In this document: positions 28,687 through 38,700 of the stretch, piece after piece
Layout of the letters: the number at the start of each line of letters is the position of its first letter
Numbering within the stretch: the stretch's first letter is position 1
IMG/VR virus record: IMGVR_UViG_3300033143_001962
Span: 1 to 64,000 of that record
Origin: a virus
Reading direction: 5' to 3' (one strand)
Length of the DNA stretch: 64,000 bases
The notes under the pieces: model-generated
Databases searched by the model: none
Told to the model about the DNA's origin: nothing
What the model saw: the letters and a program-made list of their open reading frames with translations, nothing else
Translations under genes and position numbers: made by a program

Positions 28687-29653
28687 GTTTCTCGTCTGTT
28701 AAATGTTTGTCGTCTGAGTTGTCATTACTAAACTGTCTAGTCCAGCTAGGAGTTAGTCCGTTAGCTTCTAAAATGTCATCACGTATGTTCTGCATCTTCT
28801 TCTCGATGTTTAGTACCCTGGTAAAGCTGTTAGTAACTGCGGCAGTGTAGTACGCAAATGGATTTTGTGATTTCATTTCATTAAACTGTAGTCCAATTTG
28901 ACTAAGCTGTAATAAAGCTTGCCCTTGCATCTCATCATTGTAAGTATAACCACGCCAGTTACTGCGCGTTCCGTAACGTTCGCATAACTTCATGTACATC
29001 ATTGCTAAGTTGCCAGTCGTCCGCCCGTGATCTTTATTAAATGCACCAGTTTCTAAATCACCTTTCCAATGACTCTTACCTACTAGCTGTACTGCCATAG
29101 CATTATCGCCTTCCATAGCAAACCCGTGGTCTGCTAACTTTGAAACACGGTAGTGATAAAATGCAGGAAAGCCACAACGCATAGGAATCATTTCTACTTC
29201 GAGCCCAGTGCCGTCTAGTAACTCTAATTCATCGTCGTTTAATAAATCATCAAACACTGCATTAGCTTTTGCCTGCTTAGCCGCTTTAGCAGTAGCAGCT
29301 TTTGATTTCTTTTTAGGTACAAGTGGAATGTGTTCTGTAGTCATTACTCTGTAAACTACATCTTCTAATTTGATATCTTCTAATTCGGTGGGAATGTCAA
29401 GCTTTGTTAAGCGTGTTGCCCTTGCCTGTCTGCCAAGTAGTGTAACCGGTACGTCTTCCATGATGGGCTTTCCATCTTTGTCTTTGCTTACTTCGACATT
29501 TTGTGTACCCCAAATGTCCGATAAGTTTTCTACTATGAAGTCTTGTTGATTGTCTTCTACTTTGTCCAGAAAAGAACAGTATGAAATTTTACTTAAGTGT
29601 ATCTCTTTCAACATATCCTTGTTATTTAAATAATTCTTTTTACGTTTAGCCAT
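28673..29653 (-). CDS. 55: Late-transcription sigma factor gp55
   Basis: 326 residues from ATG at 29653 (AAGGAG 6 nt upstream). It starts MAKRKKNYLNNKDMLKEI; the sigma-2-like domain has TTGNLAMMYMKLCERYG, YTYNDEMQGQALLQL and NPFAYYTAAVTNSFTRVL, then IEKKMQNIRDDILEANGL. It directs host RNA polymerase to TATAAATA-type promoters. Longer than T4 gp55 (185) owing to N-terminal and basic inserts (VPKKKSKAATAKAAKQAK). A strong sigma70 promoter precedes it, fitting early/middle expression. Confidence 0.9.
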   Translation of the reverse strand: MAKRKKNYLNNKDMLKEIHLSKISYCSFLDKVEDNQQDFIVENLSDIWGTQNVEVSKDKDGKPIMEDVPVTLLGRQARATRLTKLDIPTELEDIKLEDVVYRVMTTEHIPLVPKKKSKAATAKAAKQAKANAVFDDLLNDDELELLDGTGLEVEMIPMRCGFPAFYHYRVSKLADHGFAMEGDNAMAVQLVGKSHWKGDLETGAFNKDHGRTTGNLAMMYMKLCERYGTRSNWRGYTYNDEMQGQALLQLSQIGLQFNEMKSQNPFAYYTAAVTNSFTRVLNIEKKMQNIRDDILEANGLTPSWTRQFSNDNSDDKHLTDEKLDKK

Positions 29654-29681
29654 ACATCTCCTTGTAGCTTTAGATTTAACT

Positions 29682-29709
29682 ATTATAGCACATAAGCATA
29701 ATAAGTCAA
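29682..29709 (-). promoter_or_regulatory. Sigma70-type promoter of gp55
   Basis: TTGACT (29709-29704), 16 nt, TATAAT (29687-29682), 28 nt before the ATG. The same -35 hexamer occurs in the small-gene cassettes. Confidence 0.75.
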
Positions 29710-29743
29710 CCATAATTTATTATATTGGGTTATAATATGTACT

Positions 29744-29751
29744 CATAAATA
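29744..29751 (+). promoter_or_regulatory. Late promoter box (CATAAATA) of the baseplate operon
   Basis: CATAAATA, 22 nt before the ATG at 29774, with GGAAAG as ribosome-binding site. It faces away from the gp55 promoter, so this interval is the early/late switch point. Confidence 0.65.
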
Positions 29752-29773
29752 CGTTAAACAGGAAAGTAAGTTA

Positions 29774-30601
29774 ATGGCAGATTCAATTAAAACTATAGCG
29801 GCAGCAGCGGCAGCAGAAGCACGTAAATTAAAATCAGCAACCCTGCAACAATACGCAGTGGATGAACAGAAAAAGGAAAAAGATTGGCGTGTACGATTAC
29901 ATCTGGCACCAGGTGCTGATTACTTGTATAAATCAGACAATCCTGGAATACTAGCCCCGCTTAAGGCGACAGACGGCCTTATATTTCCTTATACTCCTGA
30001 GATAGCAGTTCAGTACAATGCTAACTACCAGAACTACGAGTTAACTCACAGTAACTACAAAGGTTATTTTTATCAAGGCAGTAAGGTAGAAAATTTAATT
30101 ATAACAGCAACATTCACAGCACAGGATAGAGCAGAAGCCAACTACATGTTAGCAGCAATGCACTTCTTACGTAGTGCAACTAAAATGTTTTATGGTCAAG
30201 ACGATAGCAAGCGTGGAGTTCCGCCCCCAATATTATTCTTAACAGGCTTAGGCGAATTTCAATTTAAAAATCACCCATGTGCATTAACAATGGTGAACTA
30301 CAACTTAGAAACAGATGTGGATTATATCGCAGCAGGCTCTATGCAAACACCACCACCTCGCAAGACTAGCACTAGTGCCAGAGTGAATAAATCATTAGCG
30401 AAAGGTGCCAGAATTATTACAGGTCGGTCCGAACCAGAAGCTAACGATCCGATAGAAGTACACGACGATGTTACTTATGTGCCTACTAAGATAATAATAA
30501 ACTTCACAGCTATTCCGATACAAACACGAGATCAAGTTAGCAACGAGTTCAGCTTAGAAAAATATGCAAGTGGTGAACTACTTAAGAAAGGATTTTGGTA
30601 A
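29774..30601 (+). CDS. Baseplate tail-tube initiator-like protein (gp54/gp48 class)
   Basis: 275 residues. An Ala-rich start, then WRVRLHLAPGADYLY, GLIFPYTPEIAVQYNANY, FTAQDRAEANYMLAAMHFLR and KMFYGQDD, an order I know from the tail-tube initiator/baseplate proteins of marine T4-like and other myophages. It caps the baseplate and nucleates the tube. First gene of the long late baseplate operon; its TAA overlaps the next ATG. Confidence 0.7.
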   Translation: MADSIKTIAAAAAAEARKLKSATLQQYAVDEQKKEKDWRVRLHLAPGADYLYKSDNPGILAPLKATDGLIFPYTPEIAVQYNANYQNYELTHSNYKGYFYQGSKVENLIITATFTAQDRAEANYMLAAMHFLRSATKMFYGQDDSKRGVPPPILFLTGLGEFQFKNHPCALTMVNYNLETDVDYIAAGSMQTPPPRKTSTSARVNKSLAKGARIITGRSEPEANDPIEVHDDVTYVPTKIIINFTAIPIQTRDQVSNEFSLEKYASGELLKKGFW

Positions 30602-30897
30602 TGAGTTACAAGAATTCAAGTGCGTACAGTAATACAGGTATCAGTGATTACTATTTAGATTTAATGGTAAACAGGTCAATACCGAAGTTATCCGACGATA
30701 CTATTTTTACAATTACAGAAACGTATAACATGCGCCCAGACTTATTAGCGTATGATGTGTACGGTGATGCAGACTTGTGGTGGGTATTTGCTCAACGCAA
30801 TCCAGACACATTAAAAAATCCGTTAATTGATTTTAAACCAGGTACTGATATTTTTGTACCGCAGATAGCAACATTGCGCACAGTGCTAGGAATTTAA
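30601..30897 (+). CDS. 53: Baseplate wedge protein gp53-like
   Basis: 98 residues from ATG at 30601, overlapping the previous stop. YDVYGDADLWWVFAQRNPDT, then PLIDFKPGTDIFVP is the LysM-like signature of gp53-type wedge proteins. Shorter than T4 gp53 (196), as in many relatives. Confidence 0.8.
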   Translation: MSYKNSSAYSNTGISDYYLDLMVNRSIPKLSDDTIFTITETYNMRPDLLAYDVYGDADLWWVFAQRNPDTLKNPLIDFKPGTDIFVPQIATLRTVLGI

Positions 30898-30898
30898 T

Positions 30899-33034
30899 AT
30901 GGCTGACTTTGAACCGTTACCTAATAAGTTTAAGAAGTTTAATAACTTCACTTATTCTGTATCTATATACATTCAATCTCCCGCACATTATGCAGACATG
31001 ATTAATAGTGTCGATGGCTACACGGATCTGAGTAGGCTAACTTTACTCTTACAAAGTGGTGGTATAACTAATAGCACACTCGGAGCAAAGCGTAGCAGGC
31101 ATTTTAAAAATGACTTTTATATAAACGACATACAAATAGAAAGTTTAATAAGTGGCACAGCCACCGGCAGTCCGAGTAACTCGTACGAATTGAACTTTAC
31201 AGTTACAGAACCAATGGGGTTAACATTCCTTGAAAGCTTAAACAATGCAGTACAAGAATATAATCAGGAATTAGGGTACGCAGATGGTGAGGTCAACTTC
31301 GTAGCACAAACATACTTAATGGTAGTCCGTTTTTATGGCTATGACAAGGATGGTAATATCCAAACAGGCGACAGTATCGAAACGTCAGACGCAGATGCCT
31401 CAGTTGAAAAATATATTCCGTTTATGTTTAGTAACATTACATTTACAATGGAAGCAGCACAGGTTGTATATAGGTGTGAAGCGGTATGCCCGCAATCACA
31501 TATAGCAAACGATAAAGCACATGGAGTTATACAGAAGACAATCGGACTGAAAGGTGCAACCCTTGCAGATTTACTGTCTTCTAATAGCTCTACAAGTTTA
31601 AAAACAGTATTAAATGATCACCAAAAGCAACTAAAGAAAAACCACATGTTCACTCATGTAGACAGTTATGATTTTGAATTTGACAAAAAAGGCGGCGCCC
31701 TGGCTATAGCTGAAATGAAACAGAAAGGCGCATTAGACGTAACCCGTAATGCTTCAAAAATAGATCCTACGACGATAATAAGTACAGCTGAGTTAGACAC
31801 AAAGGCACAAGCATTATCAGCACATGCAGGAACAAGCATAATTAAGTTCTTAGACACAGCAATACGTTCTAGCGACTACATACTGAGTCAGTTCACTGAG
31901 GTAGACGATCCGGCTGTCAAGGGCAAAAAGCATTATGTACAGAAGACTGAAGGCCCGCTGAAGTGGTTCAAAATACAACCAAGACTTAAAGCTGATGTTA
32001 ACAAGTACGATAAAAAACGCAACGACTTCGCGTATCACATTACATACGTTATATCAGAATACGATGTACCGAGTTTAGGTACAGTATCACCAGTGTTCGA
32101 CGGCGTTGATTGTTTTAAAGTACACAAGGAATACGACTTTTGGTTCACTGGTGCTAATACAGAAGTACTTGATTTTAGACAAGAGTACAATGCATTTTAT
32201 CTAACATCGTTTAGTAATTCGCATTCAGAGAATAAAACAGGCTCACAAGTAAACTTTAATAATTTAATAAGCAACACAACACGTACAGCAAACATAGCAA
32301 CTTCAAATCAAGTTGCTCGCGGTGGAACAAATGATAGCACACAACAATCAGCTAACGCGGCAAGTATATTATACTCACCTGCTGATCAAGCTAATGCAGA
32401 AATTGATATAGTTGGCGACCCAGATTGGATCTGTCAGAGTGAATTGTATTACGGTCCAGGTGAAGATAAGAATTATGGTCCAGTTATGAACGATGGGTCG
32501 ATTAATCCGAACGTGGCTGAAGTATTTTTTAGTATTAGTTTTAATACAGTAGTTGATTACGATTTAACGACAGGCTTAGCAGATACAAGACACAACGGCC
32601 AAACATTATCGCAATATAAATTAGTGTACAGAGCAAACCAGATAACTACACAATTACACGATGGACAGTTTAAGCAGAAGTTGTTAGGTACTATTATGTT
32701 TATACCTGATAGATGTACAGCCGGCACTAGTAACGGATCAGGTAACGGATCAGGTAACGGATCAGGTAACGGATCAGGTAACGGATCAGGTAACGGATCA
32801 GGTAACGGATCAGGTAACGGATCACAGGGAGTATCTATTAGAGCTACAGACACAGACGCAAAACCTGCTCCGGTACTTAGTAAGGTAGGTAAGTCTAATA
32901 AAATAACTAATACACCGAGTCTCGTCAGCAAAAGAACCGATCGCTCAGCGAAGGAAGCTCTTGACTTGAAAGGCAGTACAGTTACTCAAAGTGGCTCAGG
33001 CTTTGCAAACGAATTTGATGATGACCAAGGATAA
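30899..33034 (+). CDS. Large baseplate hub-region protein with GNGS repeat
   Basis: 711 residues. The N-terminus FTYSVSIYIQSPAHYADM and the mid-part VEKYIPFMFSNITFTMEA look like baseplate proteins of marine T4-like phages encoded between gp53 and gp5; by position it may take the gp27 hub role. Residues about 611-642 are eight GNGS units (12-bp DNA repeat). The C-terminus is a basic low-complexity tail. Exact baseplate position uncertain. Confidence 0.6.
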   Translation: MADFEPLPNKFKKFNNFTYSVSIYIQSPAHYADMINSVDGYTDLSRLTLLLQSGGITNSTLGAKRSRHFKNDFYINDIQIESLISGTATGSPSNSYELNFTVTEPMGLTFLESLNNAVQEYNQELGYADGEVNFVAQTYLMVVRFYGYDKDGNIQTGDSIETSDADASVEKYIPFMFSNITFTMEAAQVVYRCEAVCPQSHIANDKAHGVIQKTIGLKGATLADLLSSNSSTSLKTVLNDHQKQLKKNHMFTHVDSYDFEFDKKGGALAIAEMKQKGALDVTRNASKIDPTTIISTAELDTKAQALSAHAGTSIIKFLDTAIRSSDYILSQFTEVDDPAVKGKKHYVQKTEGPLKWFKIQPRLKADVNKYDKKRNDFAYHITYVISEYDVPSLGTVSPVFDGVDCFKVHKEYDFWFTGANTEVLDFRQEYNAFYLTSFSNSHSENKTGSQVNFNNLISNTTRTANIATSNQVARGGTNDSTQQSANAASILYSPADQANAEIDIVGDPDWICQSELYYGPGEDKNYGPVMNDGSINPNVAEVFFSISFNTVVDYDLTTGLADTRHNGQTLSQYKLVYRANQITTQLHDGQFKQKLLGTIMFIPDRCTAGTSNGSGNGSGNGSGNGSGNGSGNGSGNGSGNGSQGVSIRATDTDAKPAPVLSKVGKSNKITNTPSLVSKRTDRSAKEALDLKGSTVTQSGSGFANEFDDDQG
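32729..32824 (+). repeat. 12-bp tandem repeat, 8 copies (GNGS linker)
   Basis: Eight perfect 12-nt units of GGTAACGGATCA (the first differing at its first base) encode Gly-Asn-Gly-Ser repeats. Identical third positions in every copy indicate recent slippage expansion. Unit length keeps the frame, so copy number can vary without loss of the protein. Confidence 0.95.
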
Positions 33035-33037
33035 TAA

Positions 33038-34507
33038 ATGAGTGATATGAATTACAGTGGCAGTAGAAAGCCGGCAAAGAATTTTAATTTAGATAGAGGC
33101 GGCGCGATAGCGCACCCTGGTCCTTTTGTGGGAGTAGTTAAAGGTACAACAGACCCTACACATGCAGGACGTATACAAGTATGGATTAAAACATTCGGTA
33201 ATATAGCTACACAAGATAATGAAGCTGATTGGATATGGGCTAGGTACATGACTCCATTCTACGGCGTAACACCACATAAAACTTACGAAACAGTACAAAA
33301 TAATCACTTCGACGAAAACGGTCAGTCGTACGGTATGTGGATGGTAGCCCCTGATGTAGAAACAGAAGTTCTTGTTGTATTTGCCGAAGGCGATCCAGAT
33401 CAAGCGTTCTATATAGGCTGTATTCCAACTCCGATGATGAACCACTCTATTCCAGCAATGGGCGCAGTGCCTGCTAGCCGTGCTAAAATTAACACCGCGG
33501 CAGATACTGTAATAGTACAAGATTTGTTTGCAGATCAAATACCAGTGTCAGACATGGACAGATCAGAACGATCACTTAATAATCCAGACTACCTTAAATC
33601 AGAGAAGCCATTTTACAAGTACCTAACGTCTCAAATGGTTAACTCAGGATTAATAGCAGATACCTTACGTGGTCCTATTACAAGTAGTGCTCAGCGAGAA
33701 ACACCAAGTCGTGTGTTTGGCTTTAATACTCCAGGCCGCCCTGTGTATAATGTACCAATGGCAGATGACGAAGTTAGGCAAAAAATAGAAGACGACGTAG
33801 CCAACGACGTAGTAACTGATACTACTGTTCATTATAGAAAAGCAGGCCATAGTTTTGTAATGGACGATGGCGACATAGATACTGATAATAACTTAGTGCG
33901 TATTCGTACATCAAGTGGCCACCAAATAACTATGTGCGATGATGAAGGCAAAGAATTTATTTACATTACACATAGTAGTGGTAATTGCTGGATAGAGTTA
34001 GGCTCTGAAGGAACTATAGATGGATGGGCTGCGAACAGTGTTAACTTCCGTACAGGTGGTGACATAAACTTACACGCCGACAAAGACATTAACTTAAATG
34101 CCGGTGAGCAGATTAACTTGCGAGCAACTAAAGACATGACACTTGAAACAGATGCTAGTTTATTACTTACAGGTAAGACAGCAGTAACAGCATACAGTTC
34201 AGCAACTATAGGACTTAAGAGTGATGGTACAATAGCACTCGATGCAGGGAGCTCGGGATCGTTTAAAGCAGGTGCAGCAATGACTATTAAAGGCTCACGC
34301 GTAGGGTTAAATGATGGCTCGGCAGCATCAGTGACAGCACCACAGGCACTATCGCAAAATAGCTGGCCAGACACGTACGAAATACCAGACAAGGGCTGGT
34401 ACGAAGAAGCTGGTAAATTCAAAAGTATTGTTTCACGCGCAACAACTCATGAACCGTACTCAGGTCATGGTGCTGGTATTGCTAACCCTAAGAAGTCAGG
34501 TAGTTAA
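33038..34507 (+). CDS. 5: Baseplate central spike gp5-like, without lysozyme domain
   Basis: 489 residues. The OB-fold segment begins with GVVKGTTDPTHAGRIQVWI (around residue 30) and continues past APDVETEVLVVFAEGDPDQA. The C-terminal half is a triple-stranded beta-helix with INLHADKDINLNAGEQINLR-type repeats. A T4-type lysozyme domain is not visible between them. It forms the needle that pierces the cell envelope. Located between the hub-region protein and gp25. Confidence 0.85.
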   Translation: MSDMNYSGSRKPAKNFNLDRGGAIAHPGPFVGVVKGTTDPTHAGRIQVWIKTFGNIATQDNEADWIWARYMTPFYGVTPHKTYETVQNNHFDENGQSYGMWMVAPDVETEVLVVFAEGDPDQAFYIGCIPTPMMNHSIPAMGAVPASRAKINTAADTVIVQDLFADQIPVSDMDRSERSLNNPDYLKSEKPFYKYLTSQMVNSGLIADTLRGPITSSAQRETPSRVFGFNTPGRPVYNVPMADDEVRQKIEDDVANDVVTDTTVHYRKAGHSFVMDDGDIDTDNNLVRIRTSSGHQITMCDDEGKEFIYITHSSGNCWIELGSEGTIDGWAANSVNFRTGGDINLHADKDINLNAGEQINLRATKDMTLETDASLLLTGKTAVTAYSSATIGLKSDGTIALDAGSSGSFKAGAAMTIKGSRVGLNDGSAASVTAPQALSQNSWPDTYEIPDKGWYEEAGKFKSIVSRATTHEPYSGHGAGIANPKKSGS

Positions 34508-34509
34508 CA

Positions 34510-35274
34510 ATGTTAGAAGATAGAATATCTGAACTTGAAAGTGAAGTAGTACAAGCACCGATTAAAAAAGATGACGTGTTAAACGAAGCTGTGAAAAATT
34601 ATAATATAACAGAAGTGCAAGCACTTACAATAGAACAAGTGCTAGGTATCATTGCCTCGAGGGTGAAAGATGTTAATCAAGATACCGACGAAGTAACTGC
34701 TAGTAGTGTTGGATTATACGGACTACGCATTCCGCAATTACAAACAAGAATTGTAGTTAAACCGCATATAGCAAACGGTGATGCAAGTGTAATTTTAAAC
34801 GATTCGTCGGTGTTTACAGGCCGCGAAGGTATTACACATGTTAACGATATTCTCGATAACGAAAACGTACAAAATAAATTACTACAAGAAACAGCAACAT
34901 TTGTAATTAATAAACTAACACAAAGAAGTCTGTTAAACAATGAGGGTGCAGCTACTATGGCAGCGGTACTCGGAGCAGCAATGAAGTACAGTGTAGATGA
35001 AATTGCAAGTTGGATAAACGGTACAGATAATACAGATATAAATAAAGTAGCAAAGCAAGCACAATACGCATCAGCCCTAGTTGATCAAAAAGTAGCTGAT
35101 GAAATTGCTAAGATACAAGCAGGAACAAATGGTGCAGTAGTTGTAGTACCAACACGTAACACAGGCACTGTAGATGATAGAGCGTCTACTAAAATGATGA
35201 ACGCAATGATAAACAACAAAGCAGATCCTGTAGAATCAAGTTACGTAGAAAAAGATGATGAGGAATATTTCTAA
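34510..35274 (+). CDS. Baseplate-cluster protein of unknown role
   Basis: 254 residues starting MLEDRISELESEVVQ (short coiled coil), with SVGLYGLRIPQLQTRI in the middle and an acidic end KDDEEYF. It lies between gp5 and gp25; the stop overlaps the gp25 start. Probably virion or assembly related by context only. Confidence 0.55.
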   Translation: MLEDRISELESEVVQAPIKKDDVLNEAVKNYNITEVQALTIEQVLGIIASRVKDVNQDTDEVTASSVGLYGLRIPQLQTRIVVKPHIANGDASVILNDSSVFTGREGITHVNDILDNENVQNKLLQETATFVINKLTQRSLLNNEGAATMAAVLGAAMKYSVDEIASWINGTDNTDINKVAKQAQYASALVDQKVADEIAKIQAGTNGAVVVVPTRNTGTVDDRASTKMMNAMINNKADPVESSYVEKDDEEYF

Positions 35275-35648
35275 TGCCGAATTTTATAGGCTTTAATACA
35301 ATAGGACAAGATAAGAAGTTCACACTAACTGATTATGAGTTAATTAAACGTGATTTATTAAATGCATTTAGTATAAGGTTAGGCACAATGCCAGGACGGC
35401 CTGAGGTTGGTTCGAAAATATGGGAAATGGTATATGATCCGAACGATGACATCTTAAAGCGTGAAATTGAAAATGAAATCACCCGCATTATTAACACAGA
35501 TCCACGCGCTGAGTTACAGTCTATACGTGTTACCCAAACACATAACACCGTGAACGCAGAAACAAAAGTTCTAATAGCACCGGATTCAAGTACTGAAACA
35601 CTGTACTTTATATTTAACACGGACACCCAAACAGTAACAGCACAATAA
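35274..35648 (+). CDS. 25: Baseplate wedge protein gp25
   Basis: 124 residues of the gp25 family, present in all contractile tails. GFNTIGQDKKFTLTDYELIK, then RLGTMPGRPEVGSKIWEMVYD and the EITRIINTDPRAELQ block are clear. T4 gp25 is 132 residues. It forms the core wedge bundle with gp6 and gp7. Confidence 0.93.
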   Translation: MPNFIGFNTIGQDKKFTLTDYELIKRDLLNAFSIRLGTMPGRPEVGSKIWEMVYDPNDDILKREIENEITRIINTDPRAELQSIRVTQTHNTVNAETKVLIAPDSSTETLYFIFNTDTQTVTAQ

Positions 35649-35669
35649 ACTGCATACATTATAGTTCAC

Positions 35670-35677
35670 CATAAATA
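35670..35677 (+). promoter_or_regulatory. Late promoter box (CATAAATA) of gp6
   Basis: CATAAATA, 29 nt before the gp6 ATG at 35706; AAGGGA is the ribosome-binding site. It gives gp6 and the giant gene an extra late start. Confidence 0.6.
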
Positions 35678-35705
35678 CAAACAATAGTATTTAAGGGAAA
35701 ATATA

Positions 35706-38700
35706 ATGGCTACAACTACACGTCAAACGGCAATCTTCGGTACAGAGGATTGGAAAAAGCTTTATAAAACATATAAAGAAGCTGACTTCCAAAGTTATAA
35801 CTTTGAGACCATTCGTAAAACAATGGTTGACTACTTACGTCAACACCACCCAGAAAGTTTTAACGATTTTACAGAGAGTTCAGAGTACGTTGCAATTTTA
35901 AACGTAATGGCATTTATGGGCCAATCACTTGCTTTCCGCTCAGACTTAAACACTCGTGAAAACTTCTTAGATACAGCAGAACGACGTGATAGTGTTACAA
36001 ACCTTGCTAAACTAGTAGGGTATACACCAAAGCGTAACGATGCAGCAAGTGGCTATTTAAAAGTACAATCAGTAACTACAACAGAAAACATCACTGACTA
36101 CAATCGCGTTAATCTCTCTAACGTAACAGTACGCTGGAACGATAAAACAAATGACGATTGGCAAGAACAATTTAGTACAGTACTTAATGCTGCATTAATT
36201 GATTCGCAAAAAATCGGCCAGCCGGGACGTAGCGCAGATGTAGTTGGAATTAAAACAGACGAGTACGCTATTAACATGACAGCAGGCTTTTTGCCAGTAG
36301 TTCCATTTAATGCATCAGTAAGTGGTTCACAAATGGACTTTGAACTTGTTAATGCTTCATCAGTGAACAAAAATTATATTTACGAACCAGCACCAAAAGC
36401 TGATGCTAAAATTAACTTATTGTTCCGCAATGATAATAATGGTTATGCAAGCGGTAGCACAGGTTACTTTTTCCACTTTAAGCAAGGTTCATTACAGACA
36501 CAAGACTTTACACTAAGCGAGCGTATTGCAAATCATTCAGTTGAATTTGATACAGACGGTGTTAATAATAGTGACGTGTGGTTATTTAAAGTTGATGCAG
36601 AAAATGCAGTAGTAACAGATGAATGGACTGAAGTAGAAAACATTTACGCATCTAATAACTCACAACTTGATACAGAAGATAGAAAGTTCTTTAGTGTTAC
36701 AAGCAGAGCAGCAGATCAAGTTACACTTAACTTTGGCGATGGCGTGTTTAGTGATATCCCAGTAGGTACATATCGTTCTTACTTACGTGAGAGTAACGGT
36801 CTTGAGTACGTTATCAACGCAGAAGAATTACAAAACATTGATGTTAGCTTAAGCTACACAAGCAGAACTGGACGTCCAGAAACAATTACATTTACACTTA
36901 GTTTAACGACTCCAATTACTAATGCTAAGAATAGAGAAAGCTTAGACGATATTAAACGCCGCGCACCAGCACGTTTCTACACACAGAACAGAATGGTAAA
37001 CGGCGAAGATTATAACAACTTCCCTTACACTGCATACAGCTCGATTATTAAAAGCAAAGCAGTTAACAGAACAAACATAGGCGCAAGTCGCTATTTAGAT
37101 TTAGTTGATCCTACTGGCAAGTACAGTAGCATTAACACATACGCAAGCGATGGATTAATTTATAAAGACGAGAGCTTGAAGTCATTTAACTTCACGTTCA
37201 ATGATAAGAATGACATTGATTTAGTATTCCGTAATAAAGTAGAACCACTACTTGCTTCACGCGGCACTATACAATTTTACTACGAGAACTACAGTAGAAT
37301 TGACATGTCATCAATTGATATACAGTGGAGTCAGAGTACTACTATAACAAATGAAACGACCGGCTTCTTTAAGAACTCATCGGATGCTCCGCTTAGTATA
37401 GGGTCATTTGTTAACGATAATAGAGAGTACTTAATTCCTAATGCACTTATTAAATTTATTGCTCCAAACGGGTATCACTTTAACGCAACTAACAAATTAG
37501 TACCAGGTACAGTAGTAACACCAGAAGATAAAGATGAAATTTGGGCAACTATTGTTTCGGTAGATACAGACGGAACAAATCAAGGTGTTGGTAATTATGA
37601 AGACGGAACAGGTCCAGTTACATTAAATCAGTTTGTGCCAACTGAAGCAATCCCGGCAGAAATTATTCCAGTGTTTAGCACAGACTTACCAGTTGCACTT
37701 GAGCAAGAAATGTTAGCGCAAGTAGAATTGTTACGTAACTTTGGCATTAGATTTGATCACTTAACAAATACATGGTACATTATTGCAGCAGATGATTTAG
37801 ATGCACAAGGTGACTTTAGCTTAGATAACGCAGGATCAACTAATAACGTAAATGAAGATGCGAGTTGGATAGTACGCTTTATTAGTACACCACAAGGCTA
37901 CGAAGTATCAGGAAGAGTCTTACAGTACTTCTTCTCAAGTGTACTTGAAACACGTTTCTTCTTTGATGATAGCAGACAAATATTTGATCCAAGAACTGGC
38001 AAGGTAGTAAACGACTTTATTAAAGTACTTAAAACAAATAGTAAGCCAGACAATAACGAACCACTGGCTGGTGATATCATTATGGATATTATAGATCAAA
38101 GTGTAGAGACTGATGGCTATGTAAACGATTACAAAGTAGAAATAAGCTTTACTGATAGTGATAAAGACGGCATCGCAGATGACCCGGATTACTTTAATAC
38201 TTTAGTTAATGCAGAAGTAGATAGTACTCGTAAAAACGTGTACTTCCAAAGTACTGTAGATTTTGATAACTTAGAACGTTACCTGCCTATTGCGTCAGAC
38301 ACTGTTAATGCAGAGTACGCAACAGAAGCAGACATTGCTTTAGTTAAAACAGAAAACGTAAACGGTCAAATATTTTATGCTTATACAGATGATGCATTTT
38401 ACGAATTAGTAGTTGACGGTATAGACCGCAGCATAGTTTTACGTACAGACTACAATGCACAAACAGGACGTGATAAATTACACTTCCAATATAAACATAA
38501 TAGTCCAGAAACAAGACGTATTAATCCAAGTGTTACAAACATTATAGATATCTTTGTTGTTACTGCTAGTTACTATGAAGCGTTCACTCGCTACATTCAA
38601 GACAATACGAATACAGTTGAAAAACCGATCGTACCAACAACAGATGAGCTAACAGTACAGTACGAGAAGTTACAAGATAGTAAAATGGTTAGTGATAATG

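Noticed and set aside
32729-32824. CRISPR-like array
   Set aside because: The 12-bp units are directly adjacent without spacers and lie in frame inside a gene.
32557-32931. Minus-strand frame with 'PDPL' repeats
   Set aside because: It is only the antisense reading of the GNGS-encoding 12-bp repeat.
33089-33538. Minus-strand frame of 149 codons within gp5
   Set aside because: Antisense of the OB-fold coding region, with atypical Cys/Tyr/Ile composition and no ribosome-binding site.
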